From positions 3,472,001 to 3,536,000 of the forward strand of contig JAFBJZ010000107.1 of NCBI GenBank assembly GCA_016785225.1: DNA of 64,000 bases. Direction: 5' to 3'. Position 1 is the first letter of the stretch; each line of letters begins with the position of its first letter. Under the pieces are notes generated by a model. The model searched no databases. It was not told the DNA's origin and saw nothing but the letters and a program-made list of their open reading frames with translations. Below are positions 48,902 through 61,155 of the stretch, piece after piece. Source of the stretch: Psettodes erumei (Eukaryota; Chordata; Actinopteri; Pleuronectiformes; Psettodidae). The position numbers and the translations under genes were made by a program.

Positions 48902-48967
48902 GCCCCCCCAACACCCCACCCCCCCCACCCCCCACCCCCATCCAAGCGGTGCTCCTCCCCTCCCCAC
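48902..48967 (+). repeat. C-rich tract
   Basis: Several C runs of five to eight separated by A or AA, so the minus strand is quadruplex-prone. Confidence 0.9.
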
Positions 48968-49445
48968 ACCCCTGGTCCCTTCCATCACACAGCCATCTCT
49001 CCCCTCGCTCCTTCCATCTATCTTTCCCACTGAAGGAGCAACGCTGTAGCTAACAGTCTCTGTGCTTTATTGCCAGAGACACAAACTGGTCAGGGGCTTT
49101 GTACTGGAGATGTATCGCATCCACATTTTTGTTTTTTTGTTTTTTTTTTTAGTGTGATACAAGCACATTGAAAGCCAAATAGCGCAGAAGAGACAGATGA
49201 AAGATGGAATTTGTGTTTCTTTTTTGATGATCAAATGTTAATTTGGTTGAATGAGCAGAGCATGTGGACTTTATGAGTTCAAACATGGCACCAGATCTGT
49301 GGTTCACTATTCAATGGTAGCTCTGGCTTAATTAAAAAAGACTACTTAAATTAATTAATGGCTGATGGGTTTTCATATCATTTTGATCTGCTTTTTTGGA
49401 TTCATTTCAGACTGCTAATTTTGTTACTCTTTAGATCTACCTATG

Positions 49446-49446
<1 letters not shown>

Positions 49447-49489
<43 letters not shown>
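49447..49489 (+). repeat. (ATCT)n microsatellite
   Basis: About 11 units of ATCT, the complement of the GATA array at 1169. Confidence 0.97.
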
Positions 49490-50589
49490 CATGTATTTTC
49501 ATTTCTGGGTTGGTGATTAACAGAACAGTATTTCTGGAATCGTCTTGGCTGATTGTGGTTACTAAGAAATATACGTCAATGCAATTAACACCCTAGTGCC
49601 TGCTTGTTAGTCAGACCATTAGTGTTAATTATTGCTCTTCTCCAGCTCAGTGGTGACATGAGATAAATAAATAAAGAATGAAAGCTGGGAAGAGGACACA
49701 GAGTTGTATTTTTTGGCAAGGGGGGATGTAATTGAAAATATGTGTTTGGAATACAGCGTGTTCCATTCGGTGCATACATTGAATAGATGGAAGAACAGCT
49801 CTAAGGAGCAGAGTGCTCATTACAAGTTTGTTTATAAAGATGTGTACAATTAGTGTTTTCTCACAAGGTGGCTATGTATAGCAGTATAATGAAGAAGAAT
49901 GTGTGTGTGCGGCATAGTCAGACAGTGTTTTTTCTCCCCCTGACATGTGTTTCTTCCTTCAGTCCTCTTTCAATCACTCCATCCACGCAACCTCTGAGCC
50001 TTTGAAGCGCTGTCTTTAAAGGTGTCTTTCAATTTGTAAAATCAAAGTGACTGAAAGCCTGATCCATCTCTTAGTCCACAGTCAGTTTGCAGCTGCCAGT
50101 CATCTATGACTGTGGCTTTGCTATGATCAATTGATCGGTCTCAAAGGTTTAAATGCTTTTCATCCTTCGAAACACACCAAGCATTGTAAGGAACAGTGCA
50201 TCAAATATGCCAATCAGGTGCATGAACTGAAGACTTTGCATCAGTGAAAACAGTGCACTGTATTGTATTATACTATTCAGCAGCAGGAAATGGGTGCAAG
50301 CCAAGTGAAAGTAATTGTATTATTTCCTTTTGCCTGGGCTTGTTTGTTTTTCTAAGAGGTTGTTTTAGTACACTGAGAGGAGGAGATGCAGTTTTCTGAC
50401 TTTCTGGGGTGTGGGGGCTCAGAGAAACTTTTATTGATTTCTGAGTAAATCCCCTGGCTCGAGCAGACTTGGCTGGAGGAGGTAGGGAGGGACGACGGGC
50501 TGGAGAGACAGGACTTGGCAAGTAAACTCCTGTTGCCCTCCCAGAAGTAACACAGCAGGAGGCAGTAAGTGTGAACCTACACATTATTT

Positions 50590-50940
50590 ACAGCTCTGTG
50601 AAACTCCATCCATTAACGGTGTCAATTAGCTTGCTCATCAGGGAAGCAGGCCACTAGATGTACAGTATTTATGGATCGAGCCCTGGCTTTAATAGCAGAT
50701 AGTCTACAAAAGCCAAGGCTGGCTTTAAAGGCTACAGCACAGTGGAAGATGCCAAGGTGCTGTGCTTGTTCAGTCACAGACTGAAAGATTTCTGGGCAAT
50801 TTGGGAATTGGCGCCTGGTCGCAGTCACAACACATCACTTCCCAACTACTGCCCACTGCCAATCATAGGAACTTTACCAGGAATTAATTGGAACTATATT
50901 ACTGTTCCCAACCTTCTCTGTGCCGGCACATGGACATAAG
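50590..50940. other. Candidate conserved non-coding element in celf5 intron 1
   Basis: Repeat-free, balanced composition, with GTCAATTAGCTTGC, TTTGGGAATTGGCGCC and GGAATTAATTGG. No open frame with homology. Conservation inferred, not tested. Confidence 0.25.
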
Positions 50941-51589
50941 TAGGTATATGTCAGCTTTTGAGAGAAATACTCTACAGCTGGATTATAGTATATGAAGCAC
51001 CACTTGTGCACTGAGAGTGTTTAACTTCAGCGCCACACAATAGATGGTGAGTCTGAAGTTGTCCAAGTCTGTCTCCCTGCATTGTTATGATGGCCTCTTT
51101 GCCCCAGCATTGATCATAAAACATGAAGAAAGCCTTTCACAAAGAATTTATTGTCTTTGGCACACTCATTAGGCAATGCACGCCACACAATACCATGTGC
51201 ATGTGTATACCCTCTATAAATACACACTCATGTTCACACATGCACACAGACAGTCCTTTGGGATGTGTTGCCTATGGATCTGTTTGACTGCTGCTTGGAG
51301 GGTAGTGTAGTCTATGTGAGCGAGTAGCAACAAATCAATGGCTGAGGTCTCCCACTCAGGGGTCAAAGAGGATACCAGGGAGGGTCTGGGGACTATTTCT
51401 TGCCCTCGTGATGGACAGTGATGCTCCCCAGTGCTCTGCTATATGTTCATCCTCCCCCAACCTTTCCTCAAGGTGAAGGGATGATGGGAGGGGAAGCGAA
51501 AGAAGAAAAGGAGGAACATTTTGGAGCCAGACCCACTAGAGATGAAAGGATAGAGTGATTGATGATGGAGTGATGGAACAGTGTAGTGA

Positions 51590-52430
51590 GCTTCAGGATC
51601 AGGAGATTGTGACTGAGCGCAGTCGCTGGCTCACTTTAAGGTGGCTGTCTGACTTAATTAAGGTTTACAGGTTACGCTAGGCTACTGCTTATATTACAGC
51701 GCTCATTACAAGCCCATTAGGCCTGGGCAGAAAAAATATTGTTGTCAGAACAATGAGTGAGAGCATTGTGGAAAGTCACTTGCCAACTCCGTGCTCCAGC
51801 TCTTCTTCTTTATTGTACCTCTCTGTCTGTTCTCCCTCCGTCTGTCCTTGTGCCCCCTGAACATTGGCGTGATTGTTAGAGTGTGGAAACAGGACGAGGA
51901 CCTTTTTTTTTCAAAGACGAGGGAGTGACTCTCTCAAGTTAAAGGCTTCTGCGAGACCAGACTGATTACCCCCCTCATGGTCAGTCTGCGCCACTGAGCC
52001 TCCTGCCTCCCTAGCTGGCAATGATTCAGGTCATAATCACATTGTATCAGTGCTGATGATGTGTGTTTCAGCTTCTGACCCCACTGAAAGGCTATCAGTT
52101 CCCCCGGAGCCCCACATGGCAGTAAATGAAGTAAGCAAGTAATCTACCCACAGTGATAGCATTTTCCAACGAGTGCAAATGATGTGTGAGGGAGCAGGCG
52201 AGACCGGTGCCAGGACTGGCTCTGTTTCTGCTACCTTCACACTTTCTGGCCAAGGAAATGCCACACTGCGAGCAAGTTCACACTTTTTCATTACATTGGG
52301 GCAGCTTGGCTCCTCTGGGGCAAGGAGATGGAGAAAAGGGCGCAAAGAGGGTATGAAACGGGAAGTGAAAAGAGAGAGGTTGTGGTTTAAACTAGCCAGG
52401 TTTCCTAGGAATTGCTTTCATATTTGACGA
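51590..52430. other. Candidate conserved non-coding region in celf5 intron 1
   Basis: Includes TGACTTAATTAAGGTTTACA, TACAGCGCTCATTACAAGCC, CATTAGGCC and ACATTGGCGTGATTG in repeat-free sequence. Enhancer-like by appearance only. Confidence 0.25.
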
Positions 52431-53019
52431 TTCTGCAGTACACGATGTATGCCCAATGCCTGTGAAGAAGTGGGACGTTCACAACAAGCTCTTGCAGTTG
52501 TTGTAACAGCTTGTAGCAGTCAGTTGCCGTAGTGACAGGCACAAATTAATCTCTTCATGGCCTTGCTTGGATATATCAGTTTCATCACCTGCTGAGGCAG
52601 TTAGATTGCTGTGAAATACTAAAAGAGACAATTTTCACCCAGCGCTGAACACCATGTAAAAAACAAAACAATCAAATACAAGAAATGCCACACCCAAAAT
52701 GTTGTTACATTCCTGACAGTATATTAGTGGATATTAGCAAAAGTATCAAAGAGGGGGCCATTCAATTTTGTGAGCCCTCAGAGGTTACAGTGTTGTCGAC
52801 CATTCTGTAAATGAATAACTTTCAAAAATAGCACAGGATTTTTGGCACAATGAGTTGGGAAATGGAAGCTACTGTTTGAACTTAATAGATACACTAAATA
52901 TATTTGATACATTTGAGTTGATACTGATATTTGACACTGTTTTCATAATTTTCGTTCATAATAATACCTTTTATCATGCCAGTAGTGTTGGGGGAATATT
53001 GTATGCGATATAGGAGTGA

Positions 53020-53060
<41 letters not shown>
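53020..53060 (+). repeat. (AC)n microsatellite
   Basis: About 20 uninterrupted AC units. Confidence 0.97.
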
Positions 53061-53062
<2 letters not shown>

Positions 53063-53259
53063 TATTTTTCCAGCTGTAATTAAGCTAAGCTTCAGCAACA
53101 ATATAATGTAAGACTCACTGCTAATAAAGCTAATTAGAATCAGCCAATAAGGTGACGCGTGAACATAATATCAGGTGCCATTTTGGAGTTGAGCAAATGG
53201 ACTGACCACCCACCAAGCGATAAAAAAAAGTATCGTAAAGTGTTTCAAACCCTTAGTAT

Positions 53260-53560
53260 CAGTTACATTTTTGTCGACGGTGTAGAGTAAGACTCGACTT
53301 TGATGGAAAGTCGTTGCTGTGTGCTAAGGAGGACCTGTTCGTCGGAATGTGCCGTGTGAAAGCGCTGTGACGTCGGCTCGTGAGGGTAAGAGATCAGTAA
53401 AGTGGTTGTGCGCCACGAGCGGCGGCGACTTACACTGAATTGGGATGTGGCCAGGACGGCAGCTAACTAGCTAACTGTGTCAGCGGTGAGGCAATTCTCA
53501 TTGCGTTCATTTGGTGTCCTAGTAGACAATTTACGGTAGAAGGTTTCAACTTCGGTTGAC
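53260..53560 (+). promoter_or_regulatory. CpG-rich promoter-like block inside celf5 intron 1
   Basis: Roughly 20 CpGs in about 300 bp, in strong contrast to the CpG-poor flanks. A plus-strand donor-like site (GTGAGG/GTAAGA, break after 53385) and the GCTAACTAGCTAACTG motif common at fish promoters are present. It could be an alternative first exon or the 5' end of an unannotated transcript, or the end of an unrecognised transposon. Confidence 0.35.
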
Positions 53561-56500
53561 CGTTATTCAGTGTATTTATAGTTTGTATTCTAAGTAGTCC
53601 TGTGCAGTACTTCCTTAAGGACAATATGTTCTGGCGTTCATTTATGAAAGACAGGCGTGTGAGTTTAAAATCGTGAGTTTGCCCAGTCTAAGACGTTTTT
53701 GTCGTTAATCGCCATTTAGGTCCAGTAAATTTAAGTCTCACATAAATCCACAAACTGGATCATTTATGGGATTAAATGAAGGACAGAATGTATTTAATTT
53801 CATGGCAAATAGCAGGAGCTCATTTCTTATGTGCCAGATCCGCTATAGTGTGCCCGGCTTCCGTAACAGCATTGACGGTGTATAAGGTGTCACTTGTCTT
53901 AGTGACGTCCCCATAAAGAACTGCGGCCCATTATGACCACCAGGGCCTCCTGCCTCTTGGGGAGAAGAGTGTGGATGTCAGTGCTGGCTGTGCTTTACTC
54001 CTACTGGGATGATGGTTTTTCCTCTGGCAGCTGTTTCATTTTCATAGCAGTGACCATGTCTCTACAATATTTGCAGGGCACGAATTTTGTAAAATGTTTG
54101 CAGAGTTATCCGCTGTTGACAGAGGTGATTGGATTGAAGTGCGTATTTCATGACTGTTTTGGTCTCTGTGCAAGAAAGAGGATGGCAGCAGTTAAACATG
54201 GGGAGTGTGATTTTAGTCAATTTCCGTGTACAGATCTGTGAATGTGTTTACCATTGTATCTTTGTCCTGTCTTTGTGTCCGGTCCTCTGAAAGTACCAAT
54301 ATTTAGAGTAATTTTTTAGCATGTTTCTACTGTGAATAAACTAGGTGCATAACAAAAAGTACAAAGATGTCAGTCTGCATTCAAAATCAACTCAATTTTT
54401 TTTTTAACGCTAACGTTAATGCACAAAGGAAATTGAGGAGCTGCTCATAGTTGCAGAGAGACAAATTGTGTTTGAAAATGTGGACACAGTCATTGTGTTA
54501 ATTGTGTGTCTGAAACAAGCGCCAAGACATGGTCAGATGTGCGTGTGTTTTTTATAATGTTCAGGGATTTCCCCAACAGGACCGGTAAACTTGACACACA
54601 TTCTGGCCGCATGCTGGCTTTGGAACTGGAGAGTCTGGGCCACGGTGAATGTAAATGGCTGCTGTCACTGCAGCTATACAGTGTCTTCCACTGCTCCCCC
54701 TGTCTAGCTCGCCCATTCGCTCTCTTTCTCCCGTCTAAGACTCTTTTAATGCATGCCAGTTCAACGTGGTGGAGATGGAGAGGCTCGGCCCGTTTCCCGA
54801 GCGCACGCACACACGCATACTGAAATATATCGTTAAGAAATAGGAGACACGCAGAGTGGAGCTGGCATTGGTGAAGAGAAAGAATTTGGGAAACGGAGCG
54901 AAGAGAAGAGCAAAGAGGAAAGAAGGAATTTCTCCTCTGTGGAGCTGAAATCAATGTGCGAGATAAGGCTGTTTTTAGGGTTCTATCAGATGATGCAGAG
55001 GATCATCTGCTCACAATGGGAAGGCTTCCCCCACTGCTGTGTCAGCAGGCTCCGATTACAGTGGCTTTTTGTTGTGTTTCAAACAATTTCATCATGCCCC
55101 CCCCCCGCGTTCACAATTTTGCACTTGGTATGCAATGCAGCAGTGGCAATTTGTACGTGTTTGGATTCCAATTATGGAGTTGTTAAAGCTTTTTCGCCTG
55201 TGGCCTGCAAATTCTTATTAAGCCATACATTAAAGAGCACAGAATCACATTTAAATGGAGTTCATGTTTCCCTTTTGTTTGCCAGCATTGTGGTTCTTAT
55301 TAATTTATTCTCAGTGCCCTATATATTACACATTAACAAATAAATCGTGTTTGTGATTGTAATGCAAAATACTTGTTTCTTATTCAGAGATAGGACCAGC
55401 ATTTGTCACATAAACCAACAACAAGTCCAGAGAGAGAGCGAAAAAGGGGGAGAAAAACAACCACCAAAATGGAGCCATTCGCTCCTATTACCCTCACCCA
55501 TTTTAGAAACAAACACCCCCCAAAACAATGACATTTCCACAGTCTTGGTGTTTCTTTACAGGCCGACACAGAGGAAAGAAAGGGAATGAGACAGCAGTGT
55601 GAGAGATTTGCTTGGTGGCCATTGGAAATCATTAGGTTAGGGGTGCTGGGACATGGGAGGCTATGGGGAGGGCTGTGCCGTGACACCAGCGCTGCTACAG
55701 TCAGCCACCTCAGAGGTCGGGACCCTGGACCGACTCAATCACTGTGCGTCTTTCTCACACTGAAAAGGACGGCAGGATTGACCGCTAAGTGTCCCAAGCA
55801 AAAGGAAGAGCTTCATCAAACGGAACGGAACAGAAAGGATTGAATGTGATTTGAATAGGAGTGGTCACGCACCTCTAGTTTGCTCACGTGCAGACGCTTT
55901 AGGATTAGAGCAGCGGGGCAAGACAGGTTATAGGTCACTCAGTGGATCAATCAGTGACATGGGGTTTTAAGCGTTTTTTTTTTTGTTGTTTTTTGCACCA
56001 TCCCCAGAGAGGTTACAGTGGAGACATATCCACAGCGCGAGGGTTGTTTGAAATGGCAAAAAAAAAAAGATACACACAGGCAACAATGGATGGAGAACGT
56101 TTCAGTGGGTAAAAGTGATCTCCTATGCGACAAGGAAAACGGATTGGAATATTGTCCATGTAAAGACACTTAATACATCACCACCCACTGAATACATGTG
56201 GCTGTTGGAATGAGATCCAAAATGCAGTAGCTGCTAATAAACCATCTTCAGAGTGGCAGAAAAATGATGCATGGTAACCCATATGAACCTCATTAATAGA
56301 ACACAAGCAAATCTATTTATTCAGACAGTCAGGGGGAAAATGATTGCCTCAGTACTCCATCTGGTTCCTCTCCATCTCTCGTCCTCCGTGCCTTCTCCTC
56401 TCTTCTCTTCTCTCCTTTTCCCCTTCTCTTCTGACAGATGTTTGTGTGCGTGTGTGTGCTTTACGTGGATGTTTGTGAGAGCGTCGGTGTGTGTGCATGC

Positions 56501-57154
56501 GTCGAGGCGTACTTGTATCTTGCAGCCAGGCGTTCACTCTGGAGAGTTTTAACACTTTGTCCTGTCCTCCCTTCATCTCTGTCACTATCTCCCTCCTTCC
56601 TCCAAACCTACTCTGATCTCTTCTCTCCTTTACTCTTTTACGCCCCCTTGCCAACTACTCTCCCGCAGTCCTGTTCCTTTTGTTTCCGCTCTTGTCACAA
56701 CCATTCAGGGTGGGGACGCTGGCCGTGCTGCTAGGGCTTTTGGACAGGGCATGTTACTATAGGGATGGGGAGGGTGGACAGTCCTTCATCCAGAGCATTA
56801 TCTTCTTGTCTCCTCCTTTTTTTTTTGTTTTGTCTTTTTGTTCTTTTCTTTTTGCTCCTTGCCCCGTGCCACCATAGAAAGCTGACATTTCGACGAGCAT
56901 ATTGCATGGTTGTCTGTTCTCATTAACTTTCTCAGTATTTTCCAAGAACTATTTGCATGGAATTTTGGGATTTTCAGCAAGTCATGAGGCCCTCTATGCA
57001 GCTCTTCTTCTTTTTTTTACATTGCTGAATAATTGTCAAATTGCTTCGTAATTCGTTTTCATTAGTGTCTTAATATATTTAGTATATATTTCTGTTGAAG
57101 TGCTGCACAATTTCGTAATGTTCTTAAATGCTTTACACCACCTGGTTTTCATTA

Positions 57155-57265
57155 GATTTATGTGTTGTGTACCTCTGTTGCAGGTTGTGCTTTCCTCACC
57201 TACTGCGCCCGAGAGTCGGCCATCAAAGCCCAGAACGCCCTCCATGAACAGAAAACACTGCCAGG

Positions 57266-57303
<38 letters not shown>
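57155..57303 (+). promoter_or_regulatory. GU-rich splicing-control context around celf5 exon 2
   Basis: Upstream of the acceptor the polypyrimidine region includes TGTGTTGTGT (57161-57170). The donor continues as GTAAGTGTGTGTGTGTG (57267-57283) and then a CT repeat to 57302. CELF proteins bind UGU/GU-rich RNA, so these are plausible CELF contact sites; use is inference. Confidence 0.45.
57184..57266 (+). CDS. celf5: celf5 coding exon 2 (RNP1 of RRM1)
   Basis: This 83-nt exon lies between TTGCAG and GTAAGT. It continues exon 1 in phase 1 and codes GCAFLTYCARESAIKAQNAL followed by HEQKTLPG, nearly identical to the CELF5 RRM1 end (human GCAFLTYCARDSAIKAQTAL). RNP1 (KGCAFLTY) is split by the 15.2 kb intron, the usual intron position in CELF genes. 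Because 83 is not a multiple of three, skipping it would shift the frame. The acceptor has TGTGTTGTGT 13-22 bases upstream, and the donor runs straight into a (GT)n(CT)n tract. Confidence 0.95.
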
Positions 57304-57317
<14 letters not shown>

Positions 57318-58648
57318 CCTCTTCTCACTGCCTCTCTCTTCTCTCCCTGTGGTGTGGTCAGCCATGCCATCTGCACCCAGCTACACACCAGCCAGCATTC
57401 TCCTTGTACAGTCTCACAGATGAAAAACACTTTGGAGAGCAAATCAATCAATAGCTCAGCCTTTTGAAGGCCTGGTTTCAACTTTTCCTTGTGTCTGTCC
57501 TCTGGGGGATATTGCCAGCATTGATCAGACCCACTCTGCCTCATACTTTTGAAGCAATAGCATAGCAGTTTTTGGGGTGGGGCAAAGCTCTGCCTTTCTG
57601 GAGAGTTGATGTCGGCAGAAAGTATGTCATACAGAGTTTAGATTCATTAAGTTAATTTGATGGAGAGAAAATTGCTCCATTGCACTTTCATTTGAGCTTC
57701 TTGAGGCGGTATTGACCCGCATTAATATTTATGTCATTTCTTTGGTGTTTGCATTTCGTATGTATAGTTTCCATTCTGGGAAAGCAGGTTCACTGCTTTG
57801 CACCCCACTGTGCGTATACCTCTGTGCATACCTGTCTGAATAAGGCCCCATTAGTGTGAGAGGCAATGACAGAGGGAAAGGGAAGGAGAGAGAGGGTGGA
57901 AGTGCTCCCCATAGAGGCAAAACGGCTCAACATGGTCAGAGCCTGCACCAGGGAGAAATATCAGTAAAGATTAACTCACCCACAGCGCTCCCTCTGATGG
58001 AAGACAAAGAGCTTGAGAAACCCAGCACGCATGTTTTTAAGTTTTAACTCGTGGGCTGGGTTTAAACATGCAAAAACAACTGCCGCCAACTGCGAACATT
58101 ATTCTGGTAGCTTTCTTGAGTTGTTTCGTTTTATCCTGCAAATTAGCCATGCGTGAGGCTGGAGGGCGTTATTTCTTTCTTTTTCATCTGCATTTGAATT
58201 AAAAAGATGGAAGACGGAGGGCAGGAGTAATTTCACGTAATGCTGGAGGATGTGTCCATAAGAGGTTGGGACTGTGTTCAGCAGTGTGTTCAAAAAAAGA
58301 TTTGATTGTTTGTCTGTTTCTGTCCATGGTCTGACTTTCGAGTACGTTTCTCTCTCATGTCTCACAGTCACAGTCCCAATCTACCATCCTATCATTGATG
58401 TCCGTTAGGGTTGACCTGTCATTGGGATTAAATAGTCATGTGGCTGAACATATAAATGAGGGCACAGACACAGATGCACACAAGTCTGAGGCTCTCGCTT
58501 GCTCCCCCTCCTTTTCTTAGTGTCGGGAGAAGAGCATCACTTAATGTTAATGTAACTATAAAAAAAATAAGATTTACAGATTACATAGCTGTGATACTCA
58601 GAGTATGTACAGAATGAGGAAACGTATCCTGGTATGGTATTTTTTTCG

Positions 58649-58668
58649 CACACACACACACACACACC
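58649..58668 (+). repeat. (CA)n microsatellite
   Basis: About ten CA units. Confidence 0.9.
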
Positions 58669-58946
58669 AGGGTGTCTCTGAAAGTTGCCACATATCACTC
58701 ATGAGAAATAAAATCCTTTTCTTGTACCTATCAGTCCCGCTTTAGCCCTCCTGCTGACTCCCCCATCTACTCCACCCAGTCCTGTCCACCCCACATCCTC
58801 CTGTCTCCCCTCTTTCCCGCTGCTGCACTGCCGCTGCTCTTCCTGAGACAGAGCGTGTCATAGAAATGTAACAGGCGGACGTTGATGGGTGTCAGGCCTC
58901 ACAGATGAGGCTGCTCCGCCATTCCCTTCCCTTCAACTTCACTCTA

Positions 58947-58947
<1 letters not shown>

Positions 58948-58975
<28 letters not shown>
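58948..58975 (+). repeat. (AC)n microsatellite
   Basis: About 13 AC units. Confidence 0.9.
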
Positions 58976-58977
<2 letters not shown>

Positions 58978-60760
58978 AACACCAGTAGTCCAAGGAAACA
59001 AGGCTGCATGTGCTGTAATGTTGCAGCCACACGTAGCTACGGTACGAGGTACGACATTAGCTTTGTATAGTAGCTGTAGCATGCCATACTATGGACCCTT
59101 TTTTACATGCGGATGGAACAACTACCGAGGAGGGATTTATAAATCTGTTTTAAGAAGAATACATGTCAGCCATATAACATATAAAGATGCATGCTGCATT
59201 ATCTGTGTGTGTGTGTCTGCCTCCCGTTGCTCCCCCTGTCCTTCTCTCTCTTGCCCTCCTAAATCTTTTGCGATACAACTCCTGTTGCTTCACTGCTTGA
59301 CGGTAACAAGATATGCCAGTTGTTTGTTTGCAGAGTCCTGCTTGATATGCAGGTTGCCAGGGGCCGTGGTGTAATTAATGTAAACTACGAATTCTCCAGA
59401 GATGAGTTATGAGTTATTAACGTCTGCGTTTTGTCTTTTAACCTCTGCATTGCTGCTCTGTGGCAGAGGGCTTTGACTGTGGCGGCTGCTCATCCATATG
59501 TGTTTTATTTAAAAAAAATAATAATTTTGAATCTGAATTCATGTCAAAACACCAAAAGTCTTGCTGGGCTTTACTTGTTGCAAATAACCTCAACCATGTA
59601 TGAAAATTGTAGCACCTAGCACACAAGCTTGTCTGAATCTCACGCAAGATGCTTTGCTGAACCCTGAGCAAAAAAACACACACATGCACACACAGAATTT
59701 TCAGAGATGGAGTGTTAAGTGTCTTTGAGGAAGTCACCAGCTGGAGGGCCTGGGTCAGAGCATTGAATCCAGCTTGACTTCAGCTTTGTTTTCTTTTTAA
59801 GGTGGGAAGAGAAAGTACCGGCGAAATTAAAATCCTCAAGATTTCAGTCCAGGTTGATTTGGCATCACCTGTTGGTTACTGCTGTTAACTGAAGGTTTGT
59901 TTCAGAACCAAAAAAACCCGTCGTAACGACAGCTAACATTTTACTTGTCAGATATACAAAAAATGATAAACAGTATGTGCTTCTGCTTTGTGCAGAAAAA
60001 GCAAACTGCAGGTTGAGAAAATTTATGTCTTTAATATACTGAAGAACATAGCAAACACTCAATAGTAAAACAACAGAGAGGCAACTACGAAATGCTAATG
60101 CACTGAGTTATATTGTTAAAAAATCTTTTGTCAAGGTTCGGCTTGGTAAATAAAGTTTCAAGGCAAGGATTAATTTGAGGAATAAATTAAAATGCATATA
60201 TACATATATACATATATACCCGAAGCTTCTACATGTATGTCTGCATGAAGTCAGGAGCTAGCATGCAGGCACTGTGTCCTCTTATTATGTGAAAGAAGCA
60301 CTGGAGTTCCTGGCCATTATTATCTCTGTCCCCCTGCTACACATTAGCTGCTGAAAGGAACAGTATGGCCTAATGGAAGTGTACTGGACTGGAATATAGA
60401 TTCCTGTGGTGAAGTGTGATGGGAGCCTCGGGGACACGAGCGCCAGACATACGTTTGGCCGCGGAGCGAGAGAGGCAGTGACAGTTTACCAGGTGTGCGT
60501 TGCTTGGCTCTATTAGCCGTGCGCGGTGGGCTGGCTTTTGCGTCGCAGCCGGCCCTATGTACATACAGATAGCAGTGTATAAAGGTGGGAAGAAAAACAT
60601 GTGCACGTGGCAGCTTGCCGTGATTGCACACCACCCACGACAGTGAGGCTTGAATATATTATTTACATGCTGTTTCGTGCCTGTTTGCAGCAGATGGAGA
60701 TGCACTACTTTTTTTTTTTCCTATTACATAACCCTGCGAGTTATTTTGTATACGGGAATA

Positions 60761-60762
<2 letters not shown>

Positions 60763-60790
<28 letters not shown>
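60763..60790 (+). repeat. (TG)n microsatellite
   Basis: About 14 TG units. Confidence 0.9.
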
Positions 60791-60791
<1 letters not shown>

Positions 60792-60958
60792 TAACTATAA
60801 AATTCAAGTATCATTCTTTTACTCTCGCCATGTAAAATCTTAGGCCCCCCCGCCCCGCGATGAGCTGGACCCTAAAATGTTTTCCTGATGATCCCTTTAT
60901 GACATACTTACAGCAGAAACAGACTGACAGTTAAGGCCCCCAGTGGCTCTTCCCACAG

Positions 60959-60959
<1 letters not shown>

Positions 60960-60993
<34 letters not shown>

Positions 60994-61000
60994 TGTGTGA
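60960..61000 (+). repeat. (TG)n microsatellite
   Basis: About 16 TG units then GAGTGTGTGAG. Confidence 0.9.
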
Positions 61001-61136
61001 GTGCGCTCGTGAGTGCCACGGCTCTCTACACAAGTCCGCAGGAGATTTACTCCACCCAGCTCAGCATCATGACAAAATCCTGCATCCTTCACGCTATTCA
61101 CCCACCCATCCCCCTCCCTCAACAACCTCCCCACCA

Positions 61137-61155
61137 CCCCCCCCCCCACCCCCCA
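61137..61155 (+). repeat. C-rich tract
   Basis: C runs of about 11 and 6 separated by single A. Confidence 0.85.

Larger units (their letters stand above)
41946..57183 (+). other. celf5 intron 1 (15.2 kb)
   Basis: Runs from the GTAATG donor to the TTGCAG acceptor. It contains no recognisable coding exon. Contents listed separately: simple repeats, G-rich/C-rich tracts, a hairpin, candidate conserved elements and a CpG-rich block. Long first introns with conserved elements are usual for neuronal RNA-binding protein genes. Confidence 0.8.

Noticed and set aside
53933..54241. 102-codon frame next to the CpG-rich block
   Set aside because: No recognisable domain, no splice support and no homology that I know; kept only as part of the CpG-block question.
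41585..57266. Alternative assignment as CELF3, CELF4 or CELF6
   Set aside because: The MARFTQTETRRQ start and YCARESAIKAQ resemble CELF5; CELF4 has YCERESALKAQ and CELF3 begins directly at MKEPDAIKLF.
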